64,000 nt of DNA, taken from NCBI GenBank assembly GCA_002086835.1, contig MVIG01000001.1:620001-684000 (forward strand), read 5' to 3'. Every line of letters starts with the position of its first letter. Position 1 is the first letter of the stretch. The notes under the pieces were generated by a model. The model saw only the letters and a program-made list of their open reading frames with translations. It was not told the DNA's origin and ran no database searches. The translations under genes were made by a program, and so were the position numbers. Below, piece by piece: positions 49,100 to 57,151 of the stretch. The stretch comes from Mycolicibacterium porcinum. GTDB taxonomy: Bacteria; Actinomycetota; Actinomycetes; Mycobacteriales; Mycobacteriaceae.

Positions 49100-50601
49100 G
49101 CGGGGTTGGCGGAGGCGTCGACCCGGGTGTTGTCGACGCCATCGGCTCCGATCTGCGGTCGGCCGGGTTCACCACCGACGGGGTCGCCGATTTTCTGGGA
49201 GCCGAGGTCAACGCCGCGCTGAGCCGCGGGGTGTGGTGGCCGGTCCTGCGCGTGACCCACGCCGCGCCGGCCGACCGTCAGCGACTTGCGGTGCTGGTCC
49301 GGCTGCTGCTGCTGGGCACCGACGAACCACCGGAACTGGTCGCGGCGGCGTTCCCGTCGACCGGCCTGCAGACGTTGGCCGCCGACGGTGTCCTCGAGTT
49401 CAGCGGCGACAAGGTGCGGGCGGCCCTGGACATCCGGCCGCACAGCGACGGGGAGCGGGATTTCTACGTCGTATCCGATCAGGACGCCGCGGTGCGGCGC
49501 GGTCCGTTGCGCCACGATCATGTGCTGGGCATCGGCGGGGCGTCGGTGTCACTCGCCCGTGCGGTCATCCGTAAACCCGTCGGTCGCGCGCTCGACCTCG
49601 GAACGGGATGCGGTATCCAGGCCCTGCACATGAACGCGCACTGCGACCAGATCGTGGCGACCGACACCAACGAACGGGCGCTGGCACTGGCGGCGATGAC
49701 GGCGCGGTTGGGCGGCATGTCGTGGGATCTGCGGCACGGCAGCCTGTTCGAGCCGGTGGCCGGCGAGCGCTTCGACCTGATCGTGTCGAATCCGCCGTTC
49801 GTGGTGGGCTCGGGTACCCGCGACTACATCTACCGGGATTCCGGTCTGGCCGGAGATGCGTTGTGCCAGAGCCTGATCGAACAGGTCGGCGATCACCTGC
49901 TGCCGGGCGGCACCGCGCACATCATGGCGAATTGGATCGTGCGTGACGGTGCGGAGTGGCAGGAGCGGGTGCGCGGCTGGCTGGCCGGCACCGGCCTGCA
50001 CGCCTGGGTGGTGCAGCGCGAACTGGCCGATCCGGTGAGCTACGTATCGCTGTGGCTGGCCGACGCCGGGGAGGATCTCGACCGGCAGGCGCAGCGCGGC
50101 GGGCAATGGCTCGACTGGTTCACCGAACAGGGCATCGCCGGAATAGGCATGGGCATGATCTCGCTGCGAGTACCGCGCGACGGGGAAGCGCCCGAGCAGA
50201 TCTTCGAGGAGATCACCGCTGCCGACGAGGCGCTCACCGGAACCGAAGTGGACGCGTTCTTCGCCCGGCGGGCCTATCTGCGGGACACCTCCGACGACGC
50301 GCTGCTGGCGGCCCGGCTGTCCACCGCACCGGTGTTCCTCGAAGAGCAGTCACTTCCCGGACCGGAGGGCTGGCAGGAGATCGGGGCCGCCGTGCGCCGC
50401 CCGGGCGGTCCCGGTGCCGTGATCGGTGTGGACGAGGTGCTGCGGGCGCTGCTGGCCGGCTGTCGCGGTGAGGTGCCGCTGGGCACCCTGATCGAGTTGC
50501 TCGCCGCCCATCACGGGGTGGATTCCGATGCGCTGGCGCAGGCGGCACTGCCGGAGGTACGGGAAGCCATCGGTCGCGGGATCCTCTACCAGGCAGAATG
50601 A
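49096..50601 (+). CDS. Large class I methyltransferase with NPPF motif
   Basis: A 501-aa protein: an N-terminal helical domain (about 1-140), a SAM-binding core with ALDLGTGCGIQALHM and the DLIVSNPPFVV catalytic motif typical of enzymes that methylate amino groups of proteins (Gln) or nucleic-acid adenine/guanine, and a C-terminal helical domain. TTG 49096 overlaps the SRAP stop by four bases (TTGA), so it is co-translated with the SRAP protein, a hint at a nucleic-acid-related role; the substrate is not known. Confidence 0.8.
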   Translation: MSGVGGGVDPGVVDAIGSDLRSAGFTTDGVADFLGAEVNAALSRGVWWPVLRVTHAAPADRQRLAVLVRLLLLGTDEPPELVAAAFPSTGLQTLAADGVLEFSGDKVRAALDIRPHSDGERDFYVVSDQDAAVRRGPLRHDHVLGIGGASVSLARAVIRKPVGRALDLGTGCGIQALHMNAHCDQIVATDTNERALALAAMTARLGGMSWDLRHGSLFEPVAGERFDLIVSNPPFVVGSGTRDYIYRDSGLAGDALCQSLIEQVGDHLLPGGTAHIMANWIVRDGAEWQERVRGWLAGTGLHAWVVQRELADPVSYVSLWLADAGEDLDRQAQRGGQWLDWFTEQGIAGIGMGMISLRVPRDGEAPEQIFEEITAADEALTGTEVDAFFARRAYLRDTSDDALLAARLSTAPVFLEEQSLPGPEGWQEIGAAVRRPGGPGAVIGVDEVLRALLAGCRGEVPLGTLIELLAAHHGVDSDALAQAALPEVREAIGRGILYQAE

Positions 50602-50611
50602 CGAGGATCTA

Positions 50612-50643
50612 GAGAATTCCTCGGTTTTGATAGAGTAATTCTC
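50612..50643. promoter_or_regulatory. TetR operator dyad overlapping its own promoter
   Basis: GAGAATTCCTC (50612-50622) and GAGTAATTCTC (50633-50643) form an 11-bp inverted repeat with one mismatch across ten bases, ending directly at the GTG. TAGAGT (50631-50636) in it is a -10 seven bases before the start, predicting a leaderless, autorepressed gene. Confidence 0.7.
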
Positions 50644-51234
50644 GTGCCAGCGTCCAGGGCAACCGGTGCGCGGGATCGATTGATAGCGGTCGCGCGGCGG
50701 CGGTTCGCGACCGAAGGGACCATCGCCCCGACTCTTGACGAGGTGCGGCGGGAAGCCGAGGTGAGCGTCGGATCGCTCTACCACCACTTCCCCGACAAGC
50801 CCGCGTTGGCGGCGGCGGTCTACGCACAGGTCATGGCCGAATACCAGGAAGGTTTCCTGGCGATGCTGCGCGAACAGGACACCGCCGAAGCGGGGATCCG
50901 TGGCGGTGTTCGCAATCATCTGGATTGGGTGGCGGCTCACCGCGGCGAGGCGGCGCTGCTGCTGGGCGATCGACTGGACAGCCCGGAGCTTGGCGAAGCC
51001 AACCGAAATTTCTTCACGACCATCCGCGATTGGTGGCGCCCGCACCACACCTACGGGGCGCTGGTGGCCATGCGGCCGGGGATCACGGCGGCACTCTGGC
51101 TCGGTCCCGCGCAGGAATATGCCCGCTACTGGATAGCCGGCGAGTTCCCCGACATGGACCGCGAGGCCGTCGAGATGTTCGCCGATGCGGCATGGAAAGC
51201 ACTGCAGGCCAGACCAGTTGAGGAGGTCAGCTGA
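50644..51234 (+). CDS. TetR-family regulator
   Basis: A 196-aa regulator: N-terminal HTH with LDEVRREAEVSVGSLYHHFPDKPAL and a C-terminal ligand domain (TYGALVAMRPGITAALWLGPAQEYAR). It overlaps the enoyl-CoA hydratase start by one base (TGATG), so both are expressed together and it probably senses a related acyl-CoA. It begins with GTG 50644 immediately after an operator dyad. Confidence 0.9.
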   Translation: MPASRATGARDRLIAVARRRFATEGTIAPTLDEVRREAEVSVGSLYHHFPDKPALAAAVYAQVMAEYQEGFLAMLREQDTAEAGIRGGVRNHLDWVAAHRGEAALLLGDRLDSPELGEANRNFFTTIRDWWRPHHTYGALVAMRPGITAALWLGPAQEYARYWIAGEFPDMDREAVEMFADAAWKALQARPVEEVS

Positions 51235-52079
51235 TGGACAAACCCTTGTATCGCGGCATGGTGGCCGAAGGGGATTCCCCGGATGCGCCACAGCGGATTC
51301 GCGTCGATCGTAGCGGTGACCGCGCGGTGGTGACTCTCGACGAGCCCGAGCGGCTGAACGTCCTGTCCGCGCCGCTGGTCCGGCAGTTGCGCCGCGCATT
51401 GGAAGATCTCGCCGCCGACAACGACATTCGCGCTGTGGTGTTGACGGGTGCCGATCCGGGGTTCAGTGCCGGTGGCGACTTGCGCATGATGCGCGCGGCT
51501 GTCGAAAACCGGTACCAGGCGGAGGGCACCGCGGACGTATGGCGCTGGATCCGCCGCGAGTTCGGCGGTATCGCCCGGCTCATCGCGGGTTCGGACACCA
51601 TCTTCGTCGCCGCCCTCAACGGTCCGGCAGCCGGGGTAGGGCTCGCCTGGGCGCTCACCTGCGATGTGACCATCGCCAGTGAGAAGGCCGTCATCGTGCC
51701 CGCCTTCGCCCGCCTCGGTCTGATCCCGGAGGTCGGCACCAGCTGGGCGCTGACCCGCCGACTCGGCTATCAGGGTGCGCTCGCGTACTACCTGAAGGGC
51801 GAGCACATCGACGCCGAGGCCGCGCAGCGGCTGGGATTGGTGCATGAGGTCGTCGCGCACGACAAACTGCTCGCCACCGCAGATGCGTGGTGCTCACGCG
51901 TCGCGGCATTGCCGCCACATGCGGTCGCGATGGCCAAGCCCCTGTTACGCGCCGCGGCCGATGCCAGCTGGAACGATGCGCTCACGCTCGAAGAGTTCGC
52001 CGAGCCGACCTGTTTCACCACCGCGGCCTTCGCCGACAGCGTCGAGACCATGCTGTCGGGCGGGACGCGTCCGCGCTAG
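51234..52079 (+). CDS. Enoyl-CoA hydratase/isomerase family protein
   Basis: A 281-aa crotonase-fold enzyme for hydration/isomerisation of enoyl-CoAs. Oxyanion-hole segments FSAGGDLRMM and ALNGPAAGVGLAWALTCD, and the Glu in GLIPEVGTSWALTRRLG, which matches one catalytic glutamate position. The second catalytic Glu of classical hydratases is not obvious, so isomerase-like activity is possible. Co-transcribed with the TetR. It meets the minus-strand methyltransferase tail to tail, with four bases shared. Confidence 0.9.
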   Translation: MDKPLYRGMVAEGDSPDAPQRIRVDRSGDRAVVTLDEPERLNVLSAPLVRQLRRALEDLAADNDIRAVVLTGADPGFSAGGDLRMMRAAVENRYQAEGTADVWRWIRREFGGIARLIAGSDTIFVAALNGPAAGVGLAWALTCDVTIASEKAVIVPAFARLGLIPEVGTSWALTRRLGYQGALAYYLKGEHIDAEAAQRLGLVHEVVAHDKLLATADAWCSRVAALPPHAVAMAKPLLRAAADASWNDALTLEEFAEPTCFTTAAFADSVETMLSGGTRPR

Positions 52080-52879
52080 GTGTGCTTACGGGCGGTGACC
52101 ACCGCGTAGGGCGCCTCGAAGGAGACCCGTCCCTCATCGTCGGTTGCTGCACTCAGCGCGGCGGTGAACGCGTCGAGCAGGCGGTCACGGGTTGCCACGT
52201 CCAGCCCGCTCAGCAGGTCGACATGCATCGGCGATTCGTCGGCGATGAAGCGCACTGCGGACGCGACGGAGTCGAACTGCCAGGTATGCGAACCGGTGAC
52301 GAACCGTACGTTGTCGAACCGGTCGGCCAGACGCGACTGCACGACGTCGAGATCGCCCCACTGATCGGGCGAATACCCCGAGGCCGGCGGTTGACCCAGG
52401 GTTTCCACGATGGGGGTGAAGAACGGGCTGCCCGCCTCATCGCGCACCCAGGTGGAGAACGCGAGCACCCCACCCGGGGCGAGCAGTCGGGTGACCTCGG
52501 CGACCAGGCTGGTGGGCTCGACGAAGATGATGCCCATGTTCGAAACCACGGTGCTGAAGGCGCCGTCGGGCAGTCCGGTATGTGCCGCGTCGGCGACCAC
52601 CCATCGCACCGCGTCGGCCCCGGGCCGCTCGGAGGCGATGGCAACCAACTCGGCGGTGAGATCCACCCCGGTCACCTTGGCGCCGGCCTCAGCGGCGGCC
52701 AGTGCGGCGCTGCCCGTGCCGCAGGCCAGGTCGACCAGCGCGGAGCCACGCACCGGGCGAATCCGGTCGGCCGCGGCGACGACTTCGGCGGCGATCACGG
52801 CGATGCGTTCGGCGACGGCCTGGTACCGGCCGGCTGCCCAGTTGGTAGGCCTCGGTTCAGAGATCTGTGGGTCAGGCAT
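52076..52879 (-). CDS. SAM-dependent methyltransferase (UbiE/arsenite-type class I)
   Basis: A 267-aa methyltransferase with motif I LVDLACGTGSAALAAAEAGAKV, motif post-I TGVDLTAELVAIASERPG, DGAFSTVVSNMGIIFV and LLAPGGVLAFSTW. Only the SAM-binding fold can be read; the substrate is unknown. It begins near an ATG at 52879 (MPDPQISEPRPTNWAAGRYQ), with a short region to the HNH gene. Confidence 0.85.
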   Translation of the reverse strand: MPDPQISEPRPTNWAAGRYQAVAERIAVIAAEVVAAADRIRPVRGSALVDLACGTGSAALAAAEAGAKVTGVDLTAELVAIASERPGADAVRWVVADAAHTGLPDGAFSTVVSNMGIIFVEPTSLVAEVTRLLAPGGVLAFSTWVRDEAGSPFFTPIVETLGQPPASGYSPDQWGDLDVVQSRLADRFDNVRFVTGSHTWQFDSVASAVRFIADESPMHVDLLSGLDVATRDRLLDAFTAALSAATDDEGRVSFEAPYAVVTARKHT

Positions 52880-52951
52880 GTAGACGAGCCTAGATGGGGT
52901 ATCGGCCCGATCAGATCAACGATGCCATCACAGATATGCGTGAGGGTTCAA

Positions 52952-54562
52952 TCAGGGCGGGGGTTTGTCGAGTTCGGTGTTGAGTCGGCGTTCGGTGTTG
53001 ATGCGTTGGGTGCGGGTTTGTTGGCGGGTGCGTTTGCGGAGCGGCATTTTGGTGTGCCGGTCGGTGGGTGTGGTCGGTGTGGGTTGTGTTGGTGGGGCTG
53101 GGGTGTGGGTGCTGCTGTCGGGGAACAGGATCTGGCTGAAGGGAGTGGTGTGGTAGATCTGACCGGTGGGAGCGGTCCAGGTGTGGCTGCCGTCGGGGTG
53201 CTGGATGTCGGTCCAGCCGTTCTCGCCGGTGTGAAAGGTCTTGAGCAGGTGGTGAGTTCGGCATTTGGGACCGAGATTGCCAGGATGGGTGGCTCCGGCG
53301 GGCCAGGGGGTGCTGTGGTCGAGGTCGCAGTTGGTGGCTGAGACTGTGCAGCCGGGGAACATGCAGACGAGGTCGCGCATTTGGATGAACGCGGCCAGTT
53401 TGGTGGAGGGCCGGTAGCGGGTTTCGGTGGTGAGGTCGGTGGGGTCGCTGAGGGGTTTGATGGTGGCGCCGGTGGCGATGAGTTCGGCGAGTAGGGGTGC
53501 GGGCACGATGCCGCCGCCGAGGATGATTGCGGGAGGCCCGGTTACGGCCGGTTTCCGGTCGTCGGCGAGATCTTTGTAGTCGGATTCGCCGTGGATGCGT
53601 GGGTCACGGGGTGATTGAGCCGGGTCCGTGAGTGCGTCGGGATTGTCGGCCAGATCGCTTGCGTTGTCCTGGCTTTCGTCATTGGTTTGCGCAACGCTGT
53701 CGCCCTCTTCGCCCGCAATGTCGCCTTCGTCGGCGTGGACGGTTTGGGGCAGAAGTTGTGCGAGTAGGTGGATGACGGTGGCGCGGGAGCGGGGGTCGAT
53801 GCCGGTGGCGTCGCAGTCGGGGTTGCCGCATTGGCAGGTGAGGTGGTCGGCTCCGGCGCCGAGGGCGCCCAGGGCGTCGGAGCGGCGTTGTCCGAGGGTG
53901 CGGGGGTCGTTGTCGCAGACGCTGCGGGCCATGGTGTTGAGGAGGGTTTTGATCAGGGCGGCGTCGGTGGCCAGGAGTCGTCCCCAAATCGACACGGTGC
54001 CGTTGGGGTCGTCGGGGTCGCCGAAGTGGATGTCGCGGTCTCGGGCGGCGGTGCGGGTTTTGCGGACGGCGGCGGGGTCGAATTTCTCCACCCAGACGTC
54101 GATGGCTTGTTGTGCCTTGGTCGACGAGAGGGCTCCGTAGGTGGTGGCGGCGCCGGCCAGGGCGGTGTCGATCAACCCCAATGCGTCCTCGTCGGTGACG
54201 AGTTGGGTGTGCCAGGTGATGGTGGAGATGATTTTCTCCGAGATGTCGCCGCGGGCGAAGACGGCGGCGACTTTGGGCAGTCGGTCGCGCAGGGCTTGGG
54301 CGATGCGCATCTGGGCGGAGGCGGCGCGGCGGCTGAGATTGCAGGCGGCGCTGACCGCGGCGTTGGCGGTTTCCCAGCCGTCGATCGCACAGTGGGCGGA
54401 GAGTTCGTCTTCGTCGTCGCAGTGGCGGGCGACGATTTCGGCGATGGTGGCCAGGCGTGCGGCGGCCTCGGTGGCTTCGGCGCGGGTGTGGTGTTCGAGG
54501 GTGTCGATCAGCGCGGCGTCGGTGAGTTCACCGAGCGCCGGCCGATCAAGCAAGTCGAACAT
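52952..54562 (-). CDS. 13E12-repeat family HNH endonuclease (DUF222-HNH)
   Basis: A 536-aa member of the DUF222/HNH family known as REP13E12 in M. tuberculosis. The N-terminal DUF222 helical domain (TRAEATEAAARLATIAEIV, AANAAVSAACNLSRRAASAQ) is followed by Pro/Thr-rich linker regions and an HNH motif CMFPGCTVSATNCDLDHSTP...NLGPKCRTHH. The plus strand here is markedly G/T-rich, unlike neighbours, and the C-terminus is Pro/Thr/Arg-rich. A perfect LexA box spans the start codon (54555-54570) and TAAACT (54575-54570) is a -10 seven bases before it, so it is predicted to be SOS-induced and leaderless. Confidence 0.88.
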   Translation of the reverse strand: MFDLLDRPALGELTDAALIDTLEHHTRAEATEAAARLATIAEIVARHCDDEDELSAHCAIDGWETANAAVSAACNLSRRAASAQMRIAQALRDRLPKVAAVFARGDISEKIISTITWHTQLVTDEDALGLIDTALAGAATTYGALSSTKAQQAIDVWVEKFDPAAVRKTRTAARDRDIHFGDPDDPNGTVSIWGRLLATDAALIKTLLNTMARSVCDNDPRTLGQRRSDALGALGAGADHLTCQCGNPDCDATGIDPRSRATVIHLLAQLLPQTVHADEGDIAGEEGDSVAQTNDESQDNASDLADNPDALTDPAQSPRDPRIHGESDYKDLADDRKPAVTGPPAIILGGGIVPAPLLAELIATGATIKPLSDPTDLTTETRYRPSTKLAAFIQMRDLVCMFPGCTVSATNCDLDHSTPWPAGATHPGNLGPKCRTHHLLKTFHTGENGWTDIQHPDGSHTWTAPTGQIYHTTPFSQILFPDSSTHTPAPPTQPTPTTPTDRHTKMPLRKRTRQQTRTQRINTERRLNTELDKPPP

Positions 54563-54570
54563 ATGTTCGA
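54555..54570. promoter_or_regulatory. Perfect SOS (LexA) box over the HNH gene start
   Basis: TCGAACATATGTTCGA is a perfect palindrome and an exact match to the mycobacterial LexA consensus TCGAAC-N4-GTTCGA. It includes the ATG (54562-54560 on the minus strand) and abuts the -10. Confidence 0.88.
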
Positions 54571-54664
54571 GTTTAGTTGTGAATTAGCCTGCCGGCAACG
54601 TTTTTCGGGTTGTCGCTGGATTGTCGCTCGCCAGGCGGGCAAACTCTGTTGCTGGAGGCGCCCG

Positions 54665-55513
54665 CTACGGCTGGACGTATCCCGGCGGGTTCGGGGTGTC
54701 CACCCACAGGTCGACGCCGAGGTCCGATCCGGGTACGCAGTCATAGATCGACAGATCGGTGACGCCGTTGTCCAGCAGCACGTCCTCACACAGCAGGCTC
54801 TGGCCGGTGTACTCCCGTGCGGGCTTGTTGAAGATCGCGTACGCCGCATCCGCGTAGACGTCGGGCTTGCGGGCGCGCCCCATCGCCTCGTCGCCGCCGA
54901 GCAGGTTCTGCACCGCTGCCGTGGCCACCAGGGTGCGTGGCCACAGTGTGTTCGACGCGATGCCCGCCTCACGCATCTCTTCGGCAATGCCCAACGCGCA
55001 CAGCGTCATCCCGAACTTGGCCATCATGTAGGCGGTCGGCTTGAGCCACTCGGATTCCAGCCGGATCGGCGGGGACAAGGTGAGGATGTGCGGGTTCTCC
55101 CGGCCCTTCATGTGCGGGATACAGGCCTGCGACACGGCGTAGGTGCCGCGGATCTGGATGCCGTTCATCAGGTCGAAGCGCTTCAGCGGTACTTCCTCGA
55201 TCGAACCGAGGTTGATCGCCGAGGCGTTGTTGACGCACAGGTCGATGCCGCCGAACTGCTCGACCGCCTTGGCGACCGCGGCTGCCACCGAGTCACCGTC
55301 GCGGACGTCACCCACGATCGGCAGCGCCTGCCCGCCGGCCTCCTCGATCTCCTTGGCGGCGGTGTAGATCGTGCCCTCGAGCTTGGGATGCGGTTCGGCG
55401 GTCTTGGCGACCAGCGCGATGTTGGCGCCGTCGGCGGCGGCTTTCTTGGCGATCGCCAGGCCGATGCCACGGCTGGCGCCGGAGATGAACATGGTCTTCC
55501 CGGACAGAGTCAT
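54665..55513 (-). CDS. Short-chain dehydrogenase (HSDL2-like, Rv3224 type)
   Basis: A 282-aa SDR, the same length as M. tuberculosis Rv3224. Loop MFISGASRGIGLAIAKKAA, long insert EPHPKLEGTIYTAAKEIEEAGG that marks the HSDL2/hydroxysteroid-dehydrogenase-like branch, Ser in LTLSPPIRL, and catalytic Tyr-Lys in AYMMAKFGM. The start ATG 55513 (MTLSGKTM) is preferred over a 23-residue extension. Likely acts on fatty or steroid intermediates; the substrate is unknown. Confidence 0.9.
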   Translation of the reverse strand: MTLSGKTMFISGASRGIGLAIAKKAAADGANIALVAKTAEPHPKLEGTIYTAAKEIEEAGGQALPIVGDVRDGDSVAAAVAKAVEQFGGIDLCVNNASAINLGSIEEVPLKRFDLMNGIQIRGTYAVSQACIPHMKGRENPHILTLSPPIRLESEWLKPTAYMMAKFGMTLCALGIAEEMREAGIASNTLWPRTLVATAAVQNLLGGDEAMGRARKPDVYADAAYAIFNKPAREYTGQSLLCEDVLLDNGVTDLSIYDCVPGSDLGVDLWVDTPNPPGYVQP

Positions 55514-55540
55514 AGGGACACGATATGCGCCGCTGAGACT

Positions 55541-55603
55541 CGCGGTTTCTGCACCTGGGCGGTTGAGCGACGATACCGGCAACCCTCAGGCAGAACTCGG
55601 CGG
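55541..55603 (-). repeat. Imperfect inverted repeat after the VanY-like gene
   Basis: Read on the minus strand the arm is CCGCCGAGTTCTGCCTGAGG plus G (55603-55583), then a 23-base spacer and CCCAGGTGCAGAAACCGCG (55559-55541). It resembles 29414-29477 in arm sequence and spacing and again follows a stop codon closely. Confidence 0.45.
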
Positions 55604-55607
55604 GAGG

Positions 55608-56171
55608 TCAGCCCGCGGCGTTGGGCTGCAGCGGGGGACAGTTGCCCGCCGGGTCGGCGACGAGTTCGAAATGCCACAGCTCGTTGGCGTAGATCTGGCA
55701 CAACCCGAACCGTGCGCCGTTGGCGATCAGCCAGTGATCGGCCTGCGGGCCCCCGATATCGACCGCTTCACCGGTGACGTGGCGCGACGCGGTCGGCGTC
55801 TGCACGTACTGGCGGGCCGCCGCGAGGCTGCCGTAGTTCTGCACCGCCTGATCGAGCAGCGACTGCTGGAAAGCGGCCGACCGCCAACCCGAGTTGATGG
55901 TCATGGTCACGCCGTCGGCGGCCGCGGCGTTGGCTGCGTTCTGGATGGCGGCCAGCAGCCGCGGATCCAGCCGGCCGACGGCCGGATTCTGCACGTCGAA
56001 CGGGGTCAGGACCTGCCCGTCGGACAACGAGCCGTCGCCCTGGGTCATCGGGACGGTGTCGTCGACCAGGCGGATCTCTGGCGCGGGGGCGGACGTGCCG
56101 AGCAGGGCCGTCAGTACGGCGACGCTCGAGGCCACAGTTGCCCCCGCCATCATCGGTATCACTGTTAACAC
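55608..56171 (-). CDS. VanY-type D,D-carboxypeptidase/peptidase M15 domain protein
   Basis: A 187-aa protein with an N-terminal export/anchor segment (MMAGATVASSVAVLTALLG) and an M15 peptidase domain with the zinc motif SRHVTGEAVDIG (His and Asp ligands) and WHFEL (third His), consistent with cleaving terminal D-Ala or other peptidoglycan stem residues. The start is GTG 56171 immediately after the upstream LysR gene, or ATG 56153. Short for the family, so probably a minimal domain. Confidence 0.83.
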   Translation of the reverse strand: MLTVIPMMAGATVASSVAVLTALLGTSAPAPEIRLVDDTVPMTQGDGSLSDGQVLTPFDVQNPAVGRLDPRLLAAIQNAANAAAADGVTMTINSGWRSAAFQQSLLDQAVQNYGSLAAARQYVQTPTASRHVTGEAVDIGGPQADHWLIANGARFGLCQIYANELWHFELVADPAGNCPPLQPNAAG

Positions 56172-56172
56172 A

Positions 56173-57093
56173 CTACTGCGCCTGTCCGCGGGCCAATACC
56201 GGCGCGAGTTCAGCCACCAACTCCTCGATCTCCGCCGGGTTCTTGAGCCGATCCGGCACCCAGGCCAGCGCGATCCGGGCCGGTGCCCACGTGCTCTCGT
56301 CGATGGGCACCAGCGTGAACTCCGGTGGGGAGAAGATCTTGCCGATCAATGATTCGGGCGCATACGGCACCACCGCGACGAGGTGACGGTTGAACACCTG
56401 GGCGGCCATTTCCAGTTCGCCGCCGAACTGATTGGTGGTGCGCACGATGCGGGTCACCCCGCGCGCGTTGAGCGCACGGGTCAGTCCGGCCAGCATCACG
56501 GGGTTGGGCCGGGCGAAATCGATCACCACCTCGCGATCGCGCAGCTCCTCGATCGACACCTGCTCCTTGGCTGCCAGCGGATCGTCGAAACGCACCGCCA
56601 CCGCACCCTGGAAGGTGGCCACCACGCGGTATCGCAGCCGTTTGTCCGACGTCGGCAGATGGATGAGCCCGAGGTCGAGGTGCCCGGACACCAGCTTGGC
56701 CGTCACCTCGGCGGCCGAACCGGGGACGCTGAATTCGGTCGGCACCGCCAGGTTGTCCACGGCGGCCTGGACCTGCGCCACGAAATCCGATGGCGCATAA
56801 GCAGTTGCACCCACCCGGATGGTCGCGGATCCCTCGGTGAGCCGGATCGCGGTGGCCTTCAGGTCATCGACCTGGCGGAGGATCTCGCGGGCCGGACCGA
56901 GCAGCTTGGCGCCCAGCGGGGTCAGGCGGACCTCGTGGTAGTTGCGCTCGAACAGCTGCCCGCCGAGCTCCTTCTCCAGCAGCTTGATCTGCTTGCTGAG
57001 CGGCGGCGGCGTGATCCTCAGCCGGTCGGCGGCCCGCTTGAAGTGCAGTTCCTCGGCGACCGCCACGAAGTAGGAGAGTCTGGTGAAGTCCAT
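56173..57093 (-). CDS. LysR-family transcriptional regulator
   Basis: A 306-aa LysR regulator. HTH: FKRAADRLRITPPPLSKQIKLLEKELG at residues 18-45; the remainder is the ligand-binding periplasmic-binding-like domain. It lies directly downstream of the CoA-transferase gene and upstream of the VanY-like gene on the same strand. Probable regulator of the acyl-CoA cluster, though the other LysR is nearer to those operator sites. Confidence 0.9.
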   Translation of the reverse strand: MDFTRLSYFVAVAEELHFKRAADRLRITPPPLSKQIKLLEKELGGQLFERNYHEVRLTPLGAKLLGPAREILRQVDDLKATAIRLTEGSATIRVGATAYAPSDFVAQVQAAVDNLAVPTEFSVPGSAAEVTAKLVSGHLDLGLIHLPTSDKRLRYRVVATFQGAVAVRFDDPLAAKEQVSIEELRDREVVIDFARPNPVMLAGLTRALNARGVTRIVRTTNQFGGELEMAAQVFNRHLVAVVPYAPESLIGKIFSPPEFTLVPIDESTWAPARIALAWVPDRLKNPAEIEELVAELAPVLARGQAQ

Positions 57094-57151
57094 GCGGTCA
57101 TTTCCGGCGATTCGAGGGTGAGGTGACCCACGAATGGTACGAGACGGGCGT

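Noticed and set aside
52952..54562. Prophage or insertion-sequence boundary around the HNH gene
   Set aside because: Although 13E12 genes can host phage attachment, no terminal repeats, integrase or direct duplications were seen.
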